A DNA stretch of 64,000 bases, from assembly GCA_030584005.1 (NCBI GenBank), contig CP129486.1:623556-687555 (forward strand), in the 5' to 3' direction. Source of the stretch: Bdellovibrionota bacterium. Lineage in GTDB: Bacteria > Bdellovibrionota_C > UBA2361 > JAFLCA01. Under the pieces are notes generated by a model, which did no database searches, had not been told where the DNA came from, and saw nothing but the letters and a program-made list of their open reading frames with translations. The translations under genes and the position numbers were made by a program. How positions within the stretch are numbered: the first letter of the stretch is position 1; each line of letters begins with the position of its first letter. This document shows, in pieces, positions 18,169-27,745 of the stretch.

Positions 18169-20901
18169 TCACGCGGGGAGACGGAGGGAGAGCGCATCCT
18201 CCCACAACGTGCGCAAGCTTTGCTCTGGATTGGAATCTCGGGTGGATCCTCGATTGACGGTAGATGCGCTGCTACTCACCGACATATCGCGTTGACGTTC
18301 CAATTCGCCTAACAAGATTACATGCCGCGAGCGCTTTGCTTGATGCAGCCTGCCCCAACGAGAGGTAACCTGGTGGCGTGCAAAGGACTTGGTGACAAGT
18401 CCGACTAACTGTCGAACCGCCGTATCAATGTATGGCGACCCAAGGCGGAATAACATTACTGTGCGCCCCCACAACAGTGTGCCCCCCTCGATCAGGGATA
18501 GTACCAGGTCTACCTGCAGGTCCCGCCGGCTATACCCAAGACCCTGGATAAGGCGCCGTGTAACCGTGCGCAAGGTGAAGGCACCCAGCGTCGCTCCCGA
18601 CATGACCGAGATGACGGGGCGCGGCGCCAAGGTATGATGTCGCATAGAGCGCTCCGCAATCGAGGCGACATTCACTACCACATTTGCAAGTCGCAGCTTC
18701 GCTTCGCGAAAAGCGTCGCAGCCGTTGTAAACAAGGTCAATCAGAACACCAAGCCGCTTTTTATCATCCTCGCTTGCATGGCCATTTCGAATGCGCTCTG
18801 CCAGCTCCTCACACAACAGCCTATCACGCTTCCAACGCACGCCGTTTGAATCGATCCGTTGAAACAGCCATTCAAGGCCCCTCACTCTTTCATGGGTTAG
18901 ACGTTCCTGCAGGCGGTCATATGCTCCTAACACCGTCATCGGCTGCCCTTTGCGGAGCAGTCGCAAATCAAAGAGCTGGTGTCCGCCAAACTCACGTGCC
19001 AGATCCCAATCAAGATCTCGCGGCACACGCAAACTCCACCAGAACACCTTCACGCCCTGGTGCACACACTCCCCTATCCTGCCTTCACTGCGCAGGATGG
19101 TCTTGGCTACCCGAAGCGTAGCTCGCCAGACTCTTCCAAAAGAAAAATCATATCTAGAAAACTTGCTGCGGTACTCGTCGGCAATGCTCTCCTGAACTCG
19201 CGCATCTTTTCCGCGCAAGCATTCGCGTGCTCCCTCAAAATCAGCGCCAAATCCATCGAGGCAGTGACGCACGAGCTCTGCCGAAGTAAGGGTACCGCGC
19301 TCCACGAAGGAACGCAGGATCTTGATCTCGTCCGGACGCCTTAGCCGCCGTAATGAATCGCTCCAGAAGCTGCTCTGATACTGATGCTCATATCGGCGAA
19401 TAATTTCCTGATCGGCGGCGGCGGAGAAGCGGTAGAAGATCTCGCCTGGCCATTCCGAGCTGATGCCGACGCAGGCACAGTGAGCACGCGCAGCCCCGGC
19501 ACCATACTCGTCACCGCTTACAGTAGCCATGACCCAGTCAACTACTGGTGCTGCAAGCCCCCTCTCGCGCAGCCCCTGAGAGGTAAGCGGTTCTCCCATA
19601 ATGGCGTGGTATCGATCGCGAACATTACCCTCTCCCGCCTCCACTATACGTTCAAACAGCAGCATGAGTTCCAATACATATCGCCGTTCCGTCCCTAGCA
19701 GCGGTACTAGATGCACCGCCGCATCGAGCTCCTTGCCCTGAGAGAGCGCGAGGAGCGCATTGGCCTGGACCCTGGGAAAGCGCGCCTCTATTACGTCCTC
19801 TATTCTCTCTGCACCACGAACCAGGAAAGCGCACTGTCGCGGGGTGAGTGCGCGCATCGCCTGTGTCCGCTCCGGCTTGGAGAGTGATTGCAGCAGCTCC
19901 ATGAGCGCGATAAACCCCGATACGCCTCGATTTATCTCAACAAAGAGGGAGCAGCGAGCAAACTCGATACGATTGTCGTTGACGAGGGCTCTCGTGCGCT
20001 GCGCATGCGGTTCGTTCACATACGAGCGTAGTGCCTCGATGAATCCAGCCCGCATACTGCGGCCATGTTGGCGCTCTTCCCGCACTACGTCGGCAATCCC
20101 TACCTCGACCCCCCACCGTTCGCTGAACGCTCTTGCCAACGCTCCGAAATGAAAGAATGACAACAGTCGAGCTCTCCAGGAGAAAAAGGCACGGTCGGCC
20201 CACTCAACGAAAGACATGCCATATCGTTCCTCAAAGACCCTTAGAATGCTGCATCGGTCAACTGGTTCTCGCTGCATGAGGATCCGATGAGCAGACCCAA
20301 CGTTGGCGTGGTACCACCTCATGCTGCCATGCAGAGACATCGCGTCTCGGTCCGCCTCAACATAGCGTCGATCTCCACACCGTTCGCCATCCCTCCTCAC
20401 TCGCTCAATGGCGCTGCGCAATGTCGGGAATTGTGAGAGCAGATCTTCATAGCCGATATAAAGCCGCTTCGTCTCCTCTTGCAGATCTCGTACACGTCCC
20501 GGGTCGTATGCACGGCCCCGCGCGTTTGCTAGTGCTTGGCCAAGTTCAAAGGCACGCAGTTCAAGCGCCTGCAAGCGCATGACGAGCTCAACTTTCTCCC
20601 GGCCAACCGTTTCGGCGTATGCCCGATCCTGCAGCTGCAGACTTTCCGCTATCGATTGCTGGAGCAGGGCGGGATCCTCCCTCAGCTGGCTTGCATGCCG
20701 CTGGATAAGCAGCCGGATGTCTTGGTCAATCCCCTCAGCAACATCCTTACTCCCTCCCGTCTGTTCTTCGGCTAAGCCCCTGCCTCGCTTTTCGACAAGG
20801 CTCTGCAACTCGCTCCAGAACGATTGGTACCAATCGAGAGCAGGTACACCGACGACAGGTTTCTCAACAAGCAAATGCGCTTTTGAATGCTCCAACGACA
20901 T
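18169..20901 (-). CDS. Large helical protein with annexin-like repeats (910 aa)
   Basis: I cannot assign this to a named family with certainty. It is Arg-rich, Leu-rich and almost wholly helical, with no signal peptide and no clear membrane span. Several stretches follow the annexin-repeat pattern of a G-x-D/E start, a helix, then a Y-x(3)-Y/F-x(3)-F/L helix. The clearest is about residues 551-590 (FGADFEGARECLRG, then ESIADEYRSKFSRYDFSF). Others are at about 212-240 (ILRVFEERYGMSFVEWA) and 491-521 (EIIRRYEHQYQSSFWSDSL). The calcium-loop consensus is weak. Composition around residues 255-300 and at the C-terminus (Ser/Arg-rich) is unusual. It is a single gene with its own ATG start, 135 bases from the next unknown gene. 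Confidence 0.7.
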   Translation of the reverse strand: MSLEHSKAHLLVEKPVVGVPALDWYQSFWSELQSLVEKRGRGLAEEQTGGSKDVAEGIDQDIRLLIQRHASQLREDPALLQQSIAESLQLQDRAYAETVGREKVELVMRLQALELRAFELGQALANARGRAYDPGRVRDLQEETKRLYIGYEDLLSQFPTLRSAIERVRRDGERCGDRRYVEADRDAMSLHGSMRWYHANVGSAHRILMQREPVDRCSILRVFEERYGMSFVEWADRAFFSWRARLLSFFHFGALARAFSERWGVEVGIADVVREERQHGRSMRAGFIEALRSYVNEPHAQRTRALVNDNRIEFARCSLFVEINRGVSGFIALMELLQSLSKPERTQAMRALTPRQCAFLVRGAERIEDVIEARFPRVQANALLALSQGKELDAAVHLVPLLGTERRYVLELMLLFERIVEAGEGNVRDRYHAIMGEPLTSQGLRERGLAAPVVDWVMATVSGDEYGAGAARAHCACVGISSEWPGEIFYRFSAAADQEIIRRYEHQYQSSFWSDSLRRLRRPDEIKILRSFVERGTLTSAELVRHCLDGFGADFEGARECLRGKDARVQESIADEYRSKFSRYDFSFGRVWRATLRVAKTILRSEGRIGECVHQGVKVFWWSLRVPRDLDWDLAREFGGHQLFDLRLLRKGQPMTVLGAYDRLQERLTHERVRGLEWLFQRIDSNGVRWKRDRLLCEELAERIRNGHASEDDKKRLGVLIDLVYNGCDAFREAKLRLANVVVNVASIAERSMRHHTLAPRPVISVMSGATLGAFTLRTVTRRLIQGLGYSRRDLQVDLVLSLIEGGTLLWGRTVMLFRLGSPYIDTAVRQLVGLVTKSFARHQVTSRWGRLHQAKRSRHVILLGELERQRDMSVSSSASTVNRGSTRDSNPEQSLRTLWEDALSLRLPA

Positions 20902-21036
20902 AGTAGCCGTCGATAATACATCGGATACCGCGCTATGTATCCAGCAAAGCGGGATAGCTAGAAAAACTCTAGGCCTTAGCTTGCACTAAAATGAGGTGCT
21001 CGTTACAGGCTCACTGGCTTTTATGGCGCAATGAGT

Positions 21037-22218
21037 TCATTGCATTATGTTGGACGAGCCCACTGATTGGTAGCGAAATGCTGCTTCGGTAATCGCATCC
21101 AACACATCGACCATGCTACGCCCAGTTGCGGTGTGCAGCATAGGTCGGCCATCATCGAAGCGTATTGTTATCGAATTGGTGCTAGCCCTGCTGATCTCAC
21201 AATGAGGAAGCATAATACCATTATCGCGCAGCTTCACTCTGACAAACTCTAAAGATCGTTCAAGTGCGGAGGCATCACCCCCCAGCGCCGCTTCAGGACA
21301 GGTCACATCGAATCGGTTAATCCGAGCGAAGAGGTCAAGACGGATCGGCTTGGGGACGAGAAGACCATCAACTGTCGTAAATTCCGAGGAAGGACAATAG
21401 GCGACCACCTCATATTTATCAGTCAAGGGCCAGTTAGCGCGGGGGTACCTACAGAAACTTGAAAAGTGATGCAACTCTCGAATCAGTACCTGCTGAATCG
21501 CAATAGCTTCGAGCTCTCCAGAGATCGCTATCACCTCTAGTTTCGGCTCATCGGAAACCTGAATATCATCGTAATGGACCCCTTTAAAGAGCCGTGCTCT
21601 CTTGAGCGCAAACTCAGCCTGCGCTGCATACTCTGCCATCCGCTCACGTTGCTCTGATCTGTCATCACCAAATTGGTTGAAGTCTGGAACTGTGAAGCCA
21701 ATAGGACTATCCAAGCTCGGCCAGTCATTCATGATAGTGGCAGACATTCCGGAGAGACCCCGAGTCTCACCACCTGGTCCCTCAAGCTCCAGTTCGCTCA
21801 CCCGATCTTTGTGAACTACATCTTTTTGATCTGGGTGCTGCCAGGCGGTAAGCAATGCAGTCCACTTCGCTCCTAGCCGCGCAAACTCAACGGCAGTAAG
21901 CCGATAGCTCCCTTCTACATCCCTCCCTATGATCTGACTCGCGCACTCCCTGACTAATGCACTGCGCACTCCTCCATCAGCATTGTTAACACCGATCAGC
22001 CTCAAACTCCCCAGGCCAAAGGCAGGTTCGTGTCGAATAAATGCGACATCTTCGCGCCGCAACCCCGCACTTCCAATGGCGGAGTAGGCCGTACGCTCTG
22101 CCTTAAACCCTTCAATCGCAATACGAGTTGCAGGATCGACCTCTCGCAGCGCAGCTTCCCTTTCGCCATCTAATCGGCGAGCAGGATTGTTGGAGAATGG
22201 ATTAGGATTCGCCATCAT
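21037..22218 (-). CDS. Hypothetical protein (393 aa)
   Basis: Unrecognised. It is a soluble, acidic protein without signal peptide or membrane segments, starting MMANPNPFSNNPARR. The first ~170 residues look helical; the rest is mixed alpha/beta with a region around 210-330 (EVIAISGELEAIAIQQVL, then VVAYCPSSEFTTVDG). It lies upstream of the 910-residue gene on the same strand, with a 135-base gap. A long open frame with ordinary composition supports a real gene. Confidence 0.65.
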   Translation of the reverse strand: MMANPNPFSNNPARRLDGEREAALREVDPATRIAIEGFKAERTAYSAIGSAGLRREDVAFIRHEPAFGLGSLRLIGVNNADGGVRSALVRECASQIIGRDVEGSYRLTAVEFARLGAKWTALLTAWQHPDQKDVVHKDRVSELELEGPGGETRGLSGMSATIMNDWPSLDSPIGFTVPDFNQFGDDRSEQRERMAEYAAQAEFALKRARLFKGVHYDDIQVSDEPKLEVIAISGELEAIAIQQVLIRELHHFSSFCRYPRANWPLTDKYEVVAYCPSSEFTTVDGLLVPKPIRLDLFARINRFDVTCPEAALGGDASALERSLEFVRVKLRDNGIMLPHCEISRASTNSITIRFDDGRPMLHTATGRSMVDVLDAITEAAFRYQSVGSSNIMQ

Positions 22219-22578
22219 AGGAGCACTACCAAAACTTGCCTAAGTTGCGATTACCCGAACGAGCTAGCGGAGGCGGTACACTACCACGACTCGAAGCTCA
22301 CAAGTATTACGGGAACTACGGAATCTTATCTATTTTTTCCACAAGTATCCGGTTCAATCTTTATTAGCTTTCATTTAGCAAACAGCGTTTACCTTCTTCG
22401 GGTAGTCAAGGCAAGCACAATCATGGGACGAATACCCCCATGAAATCATACAAAGAAAGCTATAACTGCCCGATATTACCCGTTTATTTATGCATCACCT
22501 CACAGCGAGAACTGCCCATAACTGTTTCATACCGTCGTGCCGGTGCTCGGGGGAGCATTTTTACTAGAATCGTAGTTT
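22219..22578. other. A/T-richer intergenic region
   Basis: A 360-base gap between a minus-strand unknown gene and a plus-strand small gene, and visibly richer in A+T than its neighbours (for example ATCTTATCTATTTTTTCC near 22325). It probably carries divergent promoters. A frame at 22440-22700 overlaps the small gene in another frame and I do not call it. No repeat or RNA gene was recognised. Confidence 0.45.
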
Positions 22579-22944
22579 ATGGTGGCAACAAGCATCTCCA
22601 CCCTACCGACCCCGTCGTCCTCGATCGCTCAAAAGGCGACCGAACTAACCTTCCCGGCCGAACAGTTAAGCGGCACTCTCCGTTTTCCCCATCACCCTGA
22701 TTGGATCATAACCCCGAAAGCTGGCTCAACGATCGCTGTTCCCGAAAGCGCCTGCGCATTGGGTGAGAACGGCGTGATTGTGACTCCTGCTGTGCTGGTC
22801 CTCGCAGACGTTGAGATAAAAACACCAGATGGTCATGCCATGCGTTTTGATAGACTCCCGGTTGAGATAGTCGATGGAAGCGGGTTCAACGTACCCTCGC
22901 CACAACGCATTTTCGAACAAGCATCACTGCGTCGCGCAGCTTGA
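22579..22944 (+). CDS. Small hypothetical protein (121 aa)
   Basis: An unrecognised protein with a Ser/Thr-rich first 20 residues, then a mostly beta-type sequence (LRFPHHPDWIITPKAG, GENGVIVTPAVLVLADVEI). No signal peptide, membrane span or known motif. No strong Shine-Dalgarno precedes the ATG. The amino-acid pattern looks protein-like rather than random, but the gene call is only moderate. It converges with the NUDIX gene, 43 bases apart. Confidence 0.45.
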   Translation: MVATSISTLPTPSSSIAQKATELTFPAEQLSGTLRFPHHPDWIITPKAGSTIAVPESACALGENGVIVTPAVLVLADVEIKTPDGHAMRFDRLPVEIVDGSGFNVPSPQRIFEQASLRRAA

Positions 22945-22987
22945 TTCACACTCCAAGTGAGTACTCTCCTCTATGCGCATCGCTTCT

Positions 22988-23533
22988 TTAGCGGCCTTGC
23001 GAAGCGAAGCCGCAATGTCCGCAGATCTGCGCCTTAAATAACAAGGCTAGCGATTTGGCATCCTGAATCTCCCCCCGTGCAATCGCCTCCAGAGTTTCAG
23101 CCTTGGATAACACAACCGGCTCTATGATCTCATCCTCGTCTGGCACTCCTGGTGAGTGTGAGCAATCATTAGCAACGAAGAGGAACTGCCTTTCATCGCA
23201 GAAACCGGGCGCCGGATATAGCGTGCCAAACGGAATCCATGCAGTCGAATGAAGACTTAACTCCTCCCGCAGCTCTCGTTGTGCACACGCAAGGGGGGCT
23301 TCCCCGGGAATACGGGTGCCAGCCGGCAATTCCAGCAGCTCCGCTTCTATCGAGTGACGGTACTGCCGCACAAAGTAAATATCACCGCTTGGTGACAGGG
23401 GTAGAATCACTACTGCTCCCGGGTGTTTGACCGTTTCGTGACAGTGCCGTTTACCTTCAGCAGTCTCATAGGTATCACGTAAGACCTGCCATTTGAGTCC
23501 CTGATACATGAGTGATCTCTCGATGAGCTTCAT
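22988..23533 (-). CDS. NUDIX hydrolase, ADP-ribose pyrophosphatase-like
   Basis: A 181-residue NUDIX protein. The Nudix box is G-T-R-I-P-G-E near residue 74, running on to A-Q-R-E-L-R-E-E-L-S-L, which keeps all metal-binding glutamates; the final Gly of the consensus is Ser here. The preceding FVRQYRHSIEAELLELPAG is the pattern of ADP-ribose/ADP-sugar pyrophosphatases. It would hydrolyse ADP-ribose to AMP and ribose-5-phosphate in the cytoplasm. It is divergent from ribE by 120 bases. Confidence 0.9.
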   Translation of the reverse strand: MKLIERSLMYQGLKWQVLRDTYETAEGKRHCHETVKHPGAVVILPLSPSGDIYFVRQYRHSIEAELLELPAGTRIPGEAPLACAQRELREELSLHSTAWIPFGTLYPAPGFCDERQFLFVANDCSHSPGVPDEDEIIEPVVLSKAETLEAIARGEIQDAKSLALLFKAQICGHCGFASQGR

Positions 23534-23653
23534 AGAAAAGGCCCCGTTGCTCGATTTGCTGTACTCCAGTCAGACTGCTAAAAGTGTGTCCAAGAATACC
23601 CTGCGTGGTGTTCTTGAACACTGTCGGCTCTCCTTGGGTAAAGGCTTTTCACC

Positions 23654-24289
23654 ATGTTCACAGGAATCGTTCAAGGGAGGGGTATTGTACGCGAGATCAG
23701 TGCTCGCCCAGGACTGCTGACCTTTCGCATAGCTCTTCCGACACCCGCCTCACAGAATCTTCAAACCGGCGCCAGCATCTGTGTCGACGGGGTTTGTCTC
23801 ACAGCGACCCGAATCGAAGACAACATTGTGGACTTCGACGTAATGCAACAGACACTCACCGTTACCACTCTGGGAGGCCTCTCCCCTGGCGCTGAGGTGA
23901 ATATTGAGCGATCGATGCAAAGGGGAGGAGAGATAGGGGGACATGTGCTGTCCGGGCATATCGATACCTCAGCCCAAATAGTTCGCCTTGAACAACCAGA
24001 GAACAACTACGTAATCCACTTTCAGGTTAAGCCGGAATGGATGCGCTACATTTTCGCTAAGGGGTATGTCGCATTGCATGGGGCAAGCCTGACGGTGGCT
24101 TCAATTGATCGAGACTCCAGCACCTTCTGTGTATGGTTGATACCTGAAACGCTTCGACTTACGACCTTCGGGCTCAAGAAGATCGGTGACAGGGTGAACC
24201 TTGAGGTCGATCGAACAACACAAGTGATTGTGGATACCGTTCGCTCCTTTCTTACTGAGCATCTCAAAGAGATGCTCAAAGAATCGTAA
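23654..24289 (+). CDS. ribE: Riboflavin synthase, alpha chain
   Basis: Converts two 6,7-dimethyl-8-ribityllumazine molecules to riboflavin. It is 211 residues with the two tandem lumazine-binding domains: MFTGIVQGRGIV at the N-terminus, then GVCLTATRI and GGHVLSGHIDTSA, and a second copy with YVALHGASLTVASI. Other rib genes are not in the window, so it stands alone. I looked for an FMN riboswitch in the 120 bases upstream and saw none. Confidence 0.96.
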   Translation: MFTGIVQGRGIVREISARPGLLTFRIALPTPASQNLQTGASICVDGVCLTATRIEDNIVDFDVMQQTLTVTTLGGLSPGAEVNIERSMQRGGEIGGHVLSGHIDTSAQIVRLEQPENNYVIHFQVKPEWMRYIFAKGYVALHGASLTVASIDRDSSTFCVWLIPETLRLTTFGLKKIGDRVNLEVDRTTQVIVDTVRSFLTEHLKEMLKES

Positions 24290-24386
24290 GCGCCCGTCCA
24301 ACCGTAGGAAGGGTCCCCCAACTGGAGCGAACACTAGAATTGCCGGCCTTTTCCGGATACACGCATATTCATTTTTGGTGTTTACG

Positions 24387-24422
24387 CTAGGGTGACACTG
24401 AATAAGTTCAGTGCATCTCTAG
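24387..24422. repeat. Palindromic intergenic repeat, copy 1
   Basis: Core CACTGAA-TAAG-TTCAGTG at 24396-24413 is a perfect 7-bp stem with a TAAG loop, flanked by CTAG on both ends. It shares the core CTGAATAAGTTCAG and the CTAG borders with the copy at 41762. It lies 43 bases past the ctaA stop codon and may act as a 3' hairpin for ctaA. Confidence 0.6.
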
Positions 24423-24464
24423 CTGCGATTCTCCAAGGACCAATCCAGGATGTCGGGTACGCGT

Positions 24465-25493
24465 TCACCCTGCTTTGGAGTAAGTGCGCAAACCGCCGCG
24501 AGGGTATGTGCGCAGCACTAACCAGAAGCTGGCGGCGAGGAACAACGCTCCCGTTACTACATGCAAACTTGTTATTATCGGCCCCCTGGCTGAAAGGATG
24601 GTTGCAACCCCAAGAGCAACCTGGAGCGTTGTAACGATGCCCAGAACGGTCACAGCGCGCCGCAGCGACGCAGGTATAAGCGTTCCCCGCGTGCGAACGG
24701 CGATCAAGACGACGAATCCCAGCAAAACAAAGCCAAGGACTCGGTGCACTAGATGTAGCGATACTGCGGCCATATCCACCGGGACGAGCCCGAGCTCTTG
24801 GCGCATGCGATTAATCTCCGGCAGGATGCCGGGGGCAGGCCAAAGAGAACCGCCCATGAGCGGAAAGTCAGGGACAGCCAATCCCGCTCCATGATGGCGC
24901 ATCAGCGCGCCAATTATGAGCTGCAAATAGGCAAGGACAAAGAGCACGAGACCCATCCTAAAGACGCCGCTCTGACTAGGAGCGTAGGGAGTCTCCTTCG
25001 CATATGAGTAGGCAATGGCGATTGTGAGCAGGAGAAACGTTTGCGCGACTACCCCATGTGATGCCGAAAGTAATGGCGGAAGTAGATGCAGGACGGTGAG
25101 ACCTCCCAGCACACCTTGAAACACTACCATCACGACGGCAATCCAACCCATGATGCGCACCGACCTGCGCTTCTCAACGAGCGAGATCCAAATGCTCAGA
25201 ATAACGGTCAGTAACCCGATAATTGAGGCGAGCAGTCGATGCACATGCTCATAGAAAATGATGCCCTTCCACTTAGCCGGAGAAAACAAGAACATGTTCT
25301 CACCGAACGTCGTCGGCCAGTCAGGCACGGCTAACCCAGCCATGTTGCTGGTGACGAGCGCCCCCTTCAATATGAGCAGGAGCACGGCTGCCACCACGCA
25401 CTTGGCATAAAATCCCAGGGCACGCTGCTCCGCGCAGCCGACCCCCTTCTCCTCCTGCCTGAATCCTAAAGCGCTCGCCACAGATGCCGACAT
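24465..25493 (-). CDS. ctaA: Heme A synthase, COX15/CtaA family
   Basis: Membrane enzyme that oxidises heme O to heme A for aa3-type cytochrome oxidases. The 342 residues contain about eight membrane helices in two four-helix halves. Heme-ligand histidines appear in FYEHVHRLLAS and in SLHLVHRVLGF, and the quinol-side LAVPDWPTTFGE and its second-half counterpart LAVPDFPLMGGSLWP are family hallmarks. It stands apart from ctaB and sco, which are near 40 kb. The start is the ATG at 25493, with a ~35-residue cytoplasmic lead. Confidence 0.94.
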   Translation of the reverse strand: MSASVASALGFRQEEKGVGCAEQRALGFYAKCVVAAVLLLILKGALVTSNMAGLAVPDWPTTFGENMFLFSPAKWKGIIFYEHVHRLLASIIGLLTVILSIWISLVEKRRSVRIMGWIAVVMVVFQGVLGGLTVLHLLPPLLSASHGVVAQTFLLLTIAIAYSYAKETPYAPSQSGVFRMGLVLFVLAYLQLIIGALMRHHGAGLAVPDFPLMGGSLWPAPGILPEINRMRQELGLVPVDMAAVSLHLVHRVLGFVLLGFVVLIAVRTRGTLIPASLRRAVTVLGIVTTLQVALGVATILSARGPIITSLHVVTGALFLAASFWLVLRTYPRGGLRTYSKAG

Positions 25494-25759
25494 ACCTGAC
25501 GTCTCCCTCTCTTCGCAGCCACTATGCTGGTGTTCTTAGCCGCAATTGTGCATAAAGCCAGACCATCCTAGGAAAAGTGCCACTACGTTCTGCCACATCG
25601 TCGACGAACCCACGAAAGTATCGGGCTGGCCCCAACACGCTATAATTCACATCGCTTGCAGGAACCAGGAACCGATTGTGACAGCATTTTTTTCAGTGTA
25701 CTCTGATCCATCGGGAAACTTCCAGCAGCAGCCCGGGAGTGCTGACACATACTGAGCTC

Positions 25760-27727
25760 ATGCAGACCACTCCGCGACTCCATATCCTCGCACCAGGGTA
25801 CCTTCTTCCACTGATCGCGGCTGCCGTTATAGCCCTATGGGTTCGTGCCCCCTTTATTTCCGCACATCTCCCTTACTTCTACGCTGAGGACGAGGCACAC
25901 CATTTCAATCGCATTGTCGAGATGGTCAAGGAGGGGCGTTGGGACCCGCAGTACTTTCATAAGCCCTCCCTGCACTTTTATCTCCGCATGCCGGTGGTAG
26001 CCACAGCGTTCCTGTGGAATGTTCGTGAGGGCCACATTCGGTCGGTCAAGGAGATTCGGACGCGCGATCCCTACGGCTTGGCTGGATACAATTTTACGGC
26101 GTCACATCCGGGGATCGTAAAGTGGAACCGTGCACTCTCGGTGCTGCTTTCCGTAGGCGCTGTGCTGCTTACCGTCCTGATTGCATGCGAATTCTCATTC
26201 TCACCGCTAGTGGCGTTCGGCGCAGGGCTGTTGGTGGCACTATCCCCCGCTCATATCGATCAGGCAGCCGTCATCGGCGTGGACACTCCGATGGGCTTCT
26301 TTGCGCTGCTGAGCACCTGGCTCGCGCTCCTTTTTAGGAGAACCCAGAACCGGAAGTGGTTGTGGCTTGCAGCAGTCGCCGCAGGTTTTGCGGTTTCTTC
26401 CAAGTACAATGCGCTCCCTATACTTCTCGTCCCTGCACTTGCCGCTATCCTTAGGCCGGTCCGCAGTCCCGGGCTTGCCTTCGCAGTGATAATTGTTGGC
26501 GGCTTGAGCTTTTTCGTCGCGTCTCCCTTTATCCTGACAAGTCTCCCGCTTTTCTTGGATCATTTTGCATATGAAATTTGGCACTACGGTGTCGAGGGCC
26601 ATGTTGGCCACACGGCAGAGCCAGGTCTCCCTCAAGCTGCCTTCTATTGGCAATGGATTAAGGGTTCTGCAATCGGATTCCCTGCTGCGCTATTCCTCTG
26701 GCTGGGGGCCGCAAGTGTGGTGATCCGACGAAGGCGGCGACTGATCGTCGGATTGGCTTTTGGAGTGCTGTTCTTTCTTTTGATGGTGAACCAAAAAGCC
26801 AACTTCACCCGTAACGTGATGGTGCTCATTCCGTGGCTCTCACTTCTTGTAGCACTGGCGGTTGATTCGATCTCTCGTATCCCGATCATTCCGGTGGCAT
26901 TACGAGGTATGGCATCAGTTTTTCTATGGGCAGTGCTCCTCATAGCCCCCGCATCTCAGTTTCAAGCGCTACGGGCAGAGCTGCGTTCACATACCGAGTC
27001 ACGAGCGCTTCTCGTTGAGTGGATTCAGTCCCAAGAACGAAGCCGCGAGATTGCTGTCGCTGGCAAGCTGCAACTTCCTTGGGCAACCCTTGCTCTCCCA
27101 GGTGTAAACGTTGTCGATGAACGCACGCTGAGTCCAGAGCAGGCTTATCTTGATGGATACGAAGTTCTTGCGGTGCGCACGCCGCTGCGCGAACCTTTCA
27201 TTGCCTCTGGTTTGTATGAAGTGTCCAAGGAATTCTCCGGCTCAATGGATCTGCAGAGAATCATCAGAAACCCCGCGATTAGCCTGTTGAACGCTCTGCC
27301 GTGCAAAGAGACATGCCTGACCCGGCTCAAACCGTCAATTGCACCGATCGAGTGTAAAGCCCTTCCAGCCGATGGACGCTGCGATCTCGGACTGACGGGA
27401 GCAGATCAACACCACTGGTTCAGTTCGAAAGTAGCCTTACTGCGTATACGCCGGGATCCTCATAGCTCCAGCACCCACGCTCAGTTCAGGTTAATGTCGC
27501 CGTGGCCGGCCCAGTTAGTGACCATCGCTGCCGACACTCCTATAAATGTGAGCCTGCCCGAAGCAGGCAAGTGGTACGAGGTGTCGCTACCCCTTCAAGG
27601 GAGCGGGGACAAGGAGTTCCCGGTTCTACTGGCCAAAGTAGCCTCCCCGGTCGAACGGGGAATGAGCAGCGACCCTCGACGGCTCGGTGCCGCAATACGC
27701 TCGGGCGAGATTGATCCCGTGTCCTAA
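25760..27727 (+). CDS. GT39/ArnT-type membrane glycosyltransferase
   Basis: A 655-residue polytopic protein of the dolichyl-phosphate-mannose-protein mannosyltransferase class. About ten membrane helices fill residues 1-410, and a large extracytoplasmic domain follows. The first loop after helix 1 holds the acidic motif YAEDEAHHFNR, which fits the catalytic D/E pair of GT-C enzymes. It uses a polyprenyl-phosphate-linked sugar donor and acts on the periplasmic side. A GTG at 25739 is an alternative start; neither start has a strong Shine-Dalgarno. hldD follows 18 bases on, so the pair may serve LPS or envelope glycan assembly. Confidence 0.82.
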   Translation: MQTTPRLHILAPGYLLPLIAAAVIALWVRAPFISAHLPYFYAEDEAHHFNRIVEMVKEGRWDPQYFHKPSLHFYLRMPVVATAFLWNVREGHIRSVKEIRTRDPYGLAGYNFTASHPGIVKWNRALSVLLSVGAVLLTVLIACEFSFSPLVAFGAGLLVALSPAHIDQAAVIGVDTPMGFFALLSTWLALLFRRTQNRKWLWLAAVAAGFAVSSKYNALPILLVPALAAILRPVRSPGLAFAVIIVGGLSFFVASPFILTSLPLFLDHFAYEIWHYGVEGHVGHTAEPGLPQAAFYWQWIKGSAIGFPAALFLWLGAASVVIRRRRRLIVGLAFGVLFFLLMVNQKANFTRNVMVLIPWLSLLVALAVDSISRIPIIPVALRGMASVFLWAVLLIAPASQFQALRAELRSHTESRALLVEWIQSQERSREIAVAGKLQLPWATLALPGVNVVDERTLSPEQAYLDGYEVLAVRTPLREPFIASGLYEVSKEFSGSMDLQRIIRNPAISLLNALPCKETCLTRLKPSIAPIECKALPADGRCDLGLTGADQHHWFSSKVALLRIRRDPHSSSTHAQFRLMSPWPAQLVTIAADTPINVSLPEAGKWYEVSLPLQGSGDKEFPVLLAKVASPVERGMSSDPRRLGAAIRSGEIDPVS

Positions 27728-27745
27728 CCGTATTAGCCTTGGTTC

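Noticed and set aside
23534-23653. FMN riboswitch ahead of riboflavin synthase
   Set aside because: None of the conserved RFN-element blocks is present.
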